Of a stretch of DNA of 64,000 nt, positions 60,105 through 64,000 are shown piece by piece. Source of the DNA: Borovskyia barvae (Eukaryota > Euglenozoa > Kinetoplastea > Trypanosomatida > Trypanosomatidae); assembly GCA_030849085.1 (NCBI GenBank), contig JASAOM010001106.1:186001-250000 (forward strand). Direction: 5' to 3'. The notes below the pieces were generated by a model, which searched no databases, was not told the DNA's origin, and was given only the letters and a program-made list of their open reading frames with translations. Positions within the stretch are counted from its first letter, which is position 1. Every line of letters begins with the position of its first letter. Position numbers and translations under genes: made by a program.

Positions 60105-60342
60105 AATTTTTCTCTCCTCCCTACCCTGCTGCTGAGGTCAGACTTCCGTCACGCAGTCGAGTAGAACGATTCTAGTCGATCTGCAGAGACTGCCTCTGTT
60201 CAAGCGAGTCGCTCAGGTGCGGTGATCTTTATTTTGTTGAAAACATTGCAACTTTGCCCAGCTACTCCGGCTGCTGACATAGGGCAGTGTAGAACATTAA
60301 TTTGTCAGAAGTAGGAACGGAGCATATGAAGAGGAAAGGAAC

Positions 60343-63192
60343 ATGCTCCATCTCAATATCAAAACCGCATCCACGCCGGAGATGGCGGTGACGAACAATC
60401 CAGGGGAGCCGTTGCCTACAATCCACGATGTGGATGAGGATCATTCCTTGGCGAGCACACCCTCTACATCTGGTAGTCATGCCCCGTTCTGGGATATTCC
60501 TCACGCCTCTCCAGAGCACCACGGCCCCCCGCATCTCCCACAGTCCCCCCAAACTCCGGAGAATTCGCTCAAATTTGATCGCGGCCCGTACCCGCACTGC
60601 CCCATTTACATACCCTCCAAAGGCCGCTCTGACTTGGATCGCAGTACGATGGCTACACTGGTGCGAGACCTCATCCCTTTCGTGTTGGTGGTCGAGCAGG
60701 ACGAAGTGGAGTTGTACGCTGCGATGATCGACCGTCTCGTCGCTCAGCACTTCGGTTGTTCTGGTATGACATACGCCACCACTGACGACAGCGCCGAAGG
60801 CGACGGTGGCACCCCCGACGAAGCGGCACAAAACGAAGGTGGTGACGAGGCAGCACCGTCAGTAGGCGGCGCAGAGTCCTGTGAAGCCGCAGATGTTTCT
60901 GACCTGTGGCAGTTTCGCTGCGCCTGCTGCGATCACAATTGCAATGTCGCCTCAGCAGGGGTGGCCGACCTCTCGGCCGACGCTGCTGAGGCGCTGGCGC
61001 TGCGCCTGTCAAAGCTGTTTCACCACGGATACATCTTTACGCCAACAGCAAAAGTCACTGCGGAGGACAGCGCAACAGCCACCGCTTCACACGGAGGCAC
61101 TCTGCCTGAGGCAGGGGACGGGACTGACGGCCGCCGAGCGTCGGAAGCGTTTGTGTTGCGTGATGTGGATCGGGTACGCGAGCTTTTTACGATCGAGGTG
61201 CTCCCCGAGGCCAACCGTGGCGTGTCCTACGTGCGCAACTACATATTACAAGTCCTCGTGCCGCGCGTGATGGTTGCCTGTGGATTAGACAGAACAGGTA
61301 ACGTGGAGGAGCTGTGTCTATGCGGGTCGGGCGAGCAAAACACCCTGACCCCTGCAGCGTTGCGGATGACGGTGCTGGAACCGTACGTATCCCGCGCTCT
61401 CGAAGAGAGATCCGCTGTGGAGCGCTTCTTCGACAGCCGACGCGGACGCCCCTCCGCCGCGTCCAGCGCAGTGGTCAGTGAGACTGCGGCGTCTTCTGGC
61501 GCGGAGGAAGCCGCTTCGACGGAGGCGGCTGGCGTCTCCCCTGTCCCGGCGCCGCCCGTATCACAGACCAAATCCCTCTCTCTTTTTCCACCATCCGCCA
61601 GCGAGGCAACTGCGCGCGACACCCCTCGTCTCGTGCACGGCCTGCTGGGATTTTACTGGGTACTCGATGACGATATTTACGGCTTCTATCAGTCCTTCGG
61701 GGCCAAGTCGAAAAATCGCCTCATAACCGCGCGAGAAATGTTACGCGAGGTCGAGAGCCGACTCCGTCGACTGCGGCACAACGCGGATGTTGCCTCACCA
61801 CCGCCTCCACCGGTGCCACCCTCAAGCGCGCAGGTGGCAGCTGCCCAGCAAGGCAACAACAGTGGCAGTACGATGGTCTCTCCGTATGTTCTGCCCCCGC
61901 AGAGCAGCTCTCAGCAGCCGCAGCAGTTCCCGATCGCGTTCACCTGCAAAGAAGATGCCTTGCTACACAACACCATGTCTTCTCAAAAGATCCGGCTAGC
62001 AACGCTTAGTAACTACACCTTCTACTACACAACTGCCTGTTTCTCCCTAGAGTATAACCGCTTCGCTCTTGACACAGCGCGGGATACGCTGGCCGTGAAC
62101 TCATACAACAACATTGCATGCTTGTTCAACTATGCACTTCTGCATAACCCGCCTCAGATGCGCTTCTTCCCGCCCGGTGTGCTGGGTGTTCGTCGCCCCG
62201 AGGAAACACTTGTGGGTTACTTGGGTCACAACATGTTGTGGTACCGCTTCGCCTTGCGAGAAGACTATGACTTCACGTTACAGCTCATCGCTCGTGGTCT
62301 CCAAACGCTTCGCTTTCGCAGCCTCGCGTTTGATGTACCGCAGATGATGAAGTTGCGGGGTGGCATGACGGACTATTATCGTAACTGCCACGAGGAGATT
62401 CGTGCGCAGAATGAGCGCTTCCTGCGCCAGTGGCCGTCGGTGGCGCAGAACTGGGTAAAAGGGAAGGAGGGCAACCGTCGAGATGATATTCGAGTACGGT
62501 GGGATTTGTTGAACCCACTGCGTGTCAAACACCCTGGTGCTTTTTTGTACCTAGGGACACCTCTTCCGCAGCTACAACCGCAGCGGCTGACGGAGGATGT
62601 CACCGGTAGCGGCTCCGTCGAAGGCGGAAGTGCCTCTTCCGAGAGTGTGGAAGGGGAATCCAGGAAACGCCAGCGCCCCTCGGATGCCTCTCAGCCCCAG
62701 AACCAACCATGGACAACTACGTCAACACGATATTTCTCCACGTCGGGCACCGCTCCTCCTCTCCCTGTCGCCCCTCGCGATAGGAAGGGGGGCTATGTCA
62801 TCGAGCGGTGGCGGTGTCTGACGCCGGAGGAAGCTCTGGCGCATGGCGACCTGGCTGTTCTCCCTAATGATGATATTCACATCGGCCAGACGGTCGCAGT
62901 GGTGCCGCCTTTCTTCGACCAGCGACCGTCAGTCGTGCGTGCCACCGTGATCGAGCGCTCTCTCACACCACTGGAGCTTCCCAGCGGTGCGACGCGAGCG
63001 TCCTCAGCAGACAGCGGGAGCGGCCTCGCGTCTGCCTCACGAGTAGTGTGGACGGCGGTTGCTCAGGATGTACGCGGAATGCCGTTCTTGCACGTGGATA
63101 CCTGCTATGCGATTCCACCAAGGGGTATTGAAGAGGCAGCCAAGGGTATCGATGAGTTCTTCTCCAACATGCCAGAGGATAGTGCAGGTTAG
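60343..63192 (+). CDS. JGT: Probable base J glucosyltransferase (GT-A fold)
   Basis: A 949-residue protein. I read it as the kinetoplastid enzyme that transfers glucose from UDP-glucose to 5-hydroxymethyluracil in DNA, the second step of base J synthesis after JBP1/JBP2 oxidise thymine. Seen: CPIYIPSKGR at 86-95, the first strand of this GT-A family; FVLVVEQDE at about 113-121; a conserved NRGVSYVRN-type segment near 295; the metal-binding WVLDDDI with Asp442-444; and late motifs REDYDFTLQ at 639-647 and MMKLRGGMTDYYR at 668-680. Acidic or low-complexity inserts interrupt it at about 145-190, 365-425 and 480-535, and 735-815 is Ser/Gln/Pro-rich. The last 130 residues (about 818-949) form a separate, probably beta-rich module. 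It is longer than the trypanosome enzyme as I recall it. Family recognition is from memory of the motifs; activity is inferred. Confidence 0.82.
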   Translation: MLHLNIKTASTPEMAVTNNPGEPLPTIHDVDEDHSLASTPSTSGSHAPFWDIPHASPEHHGPPHLPQSPQTPENSLKFDRGPYPHCPIYIPSKGRSDLDRSTMATLVRDLIPFVLVVEQDEVELYAAMIDRLVAQHFGCSGMTYATTDDSAEGDGGTPDEAAQNEGGDEAAPSVGGAESCEAADVSDLWQFRCACCDHNCNVASAGVADLSADAAEALALRLSKLFHHGYIFTPTAKVTAEDSATATASHGGTLPEAGDGTDGRRASEAFVLRDVDRVRELFTIEVLPEANRGVSYVRNYILQVLVPRVMVACGLDRTGNVEELCLCGSGEQNTLTPAALRMTVLEPYVSRALEERSAVERFFDSRRGRPSAASSAVVSETAASSGAEEAASTEAAGVSPVPAPPVSQTKSLSLFPPSASEATARDTPRLVHGLLGFYWVLDDDIYGFYQSFGAKSKNRLITAREMLREVESRLRRLRHNADVASPPPPPVPPSSAQVAAAQQGNNSGSTMVSPYVLPPQSSSQQPQQFPIAFTCKEDALLHNTMSSQKIRLATLSNYTFYYTTACFSLEYNRFALDTARDTLAVNSYNNIACLFNYALLHNPPQMRFFPPGVLGVRRPEETLVGYLGHNMLWYRFALREDYDFTLQLIARGLQTLRFRSLAFDVPQMMKLRGGMTDYYRNCHEEIRAQNERFLRQWPSVAQNWVKGKEGNRRDDIRVRWDLLNPLRVKHPGAFLYLGTPLPQLQPQRLTEDVTGSGSVEGGSASSESVEGESRKRQRPSDASQPQNQPWTTTSTRYFSTSGTAPPLPVAPRDRKGGYVIERWRCLTPEEALAHGDLAVLPNDDIHIGQTVAVVPPFFDQRPSVVRATVIERSLTPLELPSGATRASSADSGSGLASASRVVWTAVAQDVRGMPFLHVDTCYAIPPRGIEEAAKGIDEFFSNMPEDSAG

Positions 63193-64000
63193 CGAGCTAC
63201 GATGAAGGGGAAGAGTGGTACCGCACGATCTTTGCAGAGTACTTTTTCCTAGTGAGACCCGTTCCCTGGGCCTTTTCCGACAACGACCTCGGCGTCCACA
63301 GCCAGTACTGCCCTCGTCCCGCCGCTACTGCGAGGAGCGTGATCACGATGTTTGTCTCACCCCCGAGGCAGCTCCATCTTTCGCGGGAACGCCCATCCTT
63401 TTTGTTGCGTGTCGTATGACGTGAAGTTCTCATTTTCGTTGCGTTACGTTGCATTTGATGTTTTTTCTCCGCGAAAAAAAGTTGCCGGCGTTTTTCTCCT
63501 CCGCCTCTTCCGCCTTCCTCTCTCGTTCTCTCCTCTTTCCCGATCCAGCAGCGCTCTTCGTCCTGAACTGCTGCTCTTCGCGTTGCGGTGGCCCCCTTTT
63601 CGTTTGCTGCTTTTCCGTCCCTTTTCCCCTTACAAAAAAAAAGGAATGCACTGCACGACACGCATGTGCTTCCGTATTATTCAAGTGATCGAAGCAGGAG
63701 GGGATGGGGAGTTTCTTGAAAATGGAATCAAGAATAATATGGGAAGAGGAGGCTGACAGAGATGCGACCTACTGAAAGGAATAGAGCGAGCAGAGGGTGG
63801 AGAGGGAGGACGACGGTAGCACAAAACTTTTGGAATTGAAAAGATCAGTATGGCATCATCCATTTATCGAAAGAAACACGAGTGTATCCCCATCCCCCTT
63901 CCCCAGCTACATAAAATATAAAAAAGGCTGGAAAAAAAACTTCCAGATTCAAAAAATATATATTTGGCATCTTTTCGTTAGGGGATTCCTACATAAGAGA
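63193..64000. other. Sequence downstream of JGT to the window end
   Basis: No gene is seen. C+T-rich DNA with a poly-A stretch at about 63632-63641 probably serves as 3' UTR and polyadenylation region. The last 150 bp are AT-rich. Confidence 0.5.

Larger units (their letters stand above)
58444..60342. other. Intergenic upstream of the J glucosyltransferase gene
   Basis: 1.9 kb without a recognised gene. It contains a long TA-rich repeat at 59028-59080, a (GAC)n run at about 59270-59287, and several C+T-rich stretches at 59780-60140. Confidence 0.55.

Overview
The window is nuclear DNA of a kinetoplastid (trypanosomatid) flagellate. The evidence is gene content (bacterial-type group A glucokinase, bacterial-type cytosolic GAPDH, a family of trypanosomatid tyrosine aminotransferases, a probable base J glucosyltransferase), intronless genes all on the + strand, and very long + strand pyrimidine tracts ending in AG ahead of the genes, as expected for polycistronic transcription with trans-splicing. 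From memory, glucokinase, cytosolic GAPDH and tyrosine aminotransferase also lie close together on Leishmania major chromosome 36, so the block looks syntenic with it. I cannot name the species. Gene density is unusually low for this group: about 14 genes in 64 kb, with intergenic DNA full of (TA)n, (TG)n, poly-pyrimidine and homopolymer runs.

Layout: 1-13524 has no convincing gene. 13525-26391 carries a multi-pass membrane protein, a mitoribosomal bS18m-like protein, glucokinase, endonuclease V and a membrane-anchored short-chain dehydrogenase whose catalytic lysine is replaced by glutamine. 27827-53991 is a dispersed array of five tyrosine aminotransferase paralogues (TAT1 to TAT5) with cytosolic GAPDH between TAT1 and TAT2. 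TAT2 and TAT3 share an identical 323-bp 3' end, a recent gene-conversion tract. Between TAT3 and TAT4 lie 4.4 kb of simple-sequence DNA and then about 3.5 kb of quite different, non-repetitive, ORF-poor DNA ending near a 16-N assembly gap; TAT4 is bracketed by a diverged 89-bp direct repeat. 56259-58443 holds two small hypothetical genes, and 60343-63192 encodes a 949-residue GT-A-like glycosyltransferase that I identify as the base J glucosyltransferase (JGT).

How the genes fit together: glucokinase (probably glycosomal) feeds glucose into glycolysis. Cytosolic GAPDH works outside the glycosome. The TATs transaminate aromatic amino acids and can feed an NADH-reoxidising route to aromatic lactates as well as methionine recycling. 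Endonuclease V and the J glucosyltransferase both act on modified nucleic acid bases, but nothing beyond co-residence in one transcription unit links them here.
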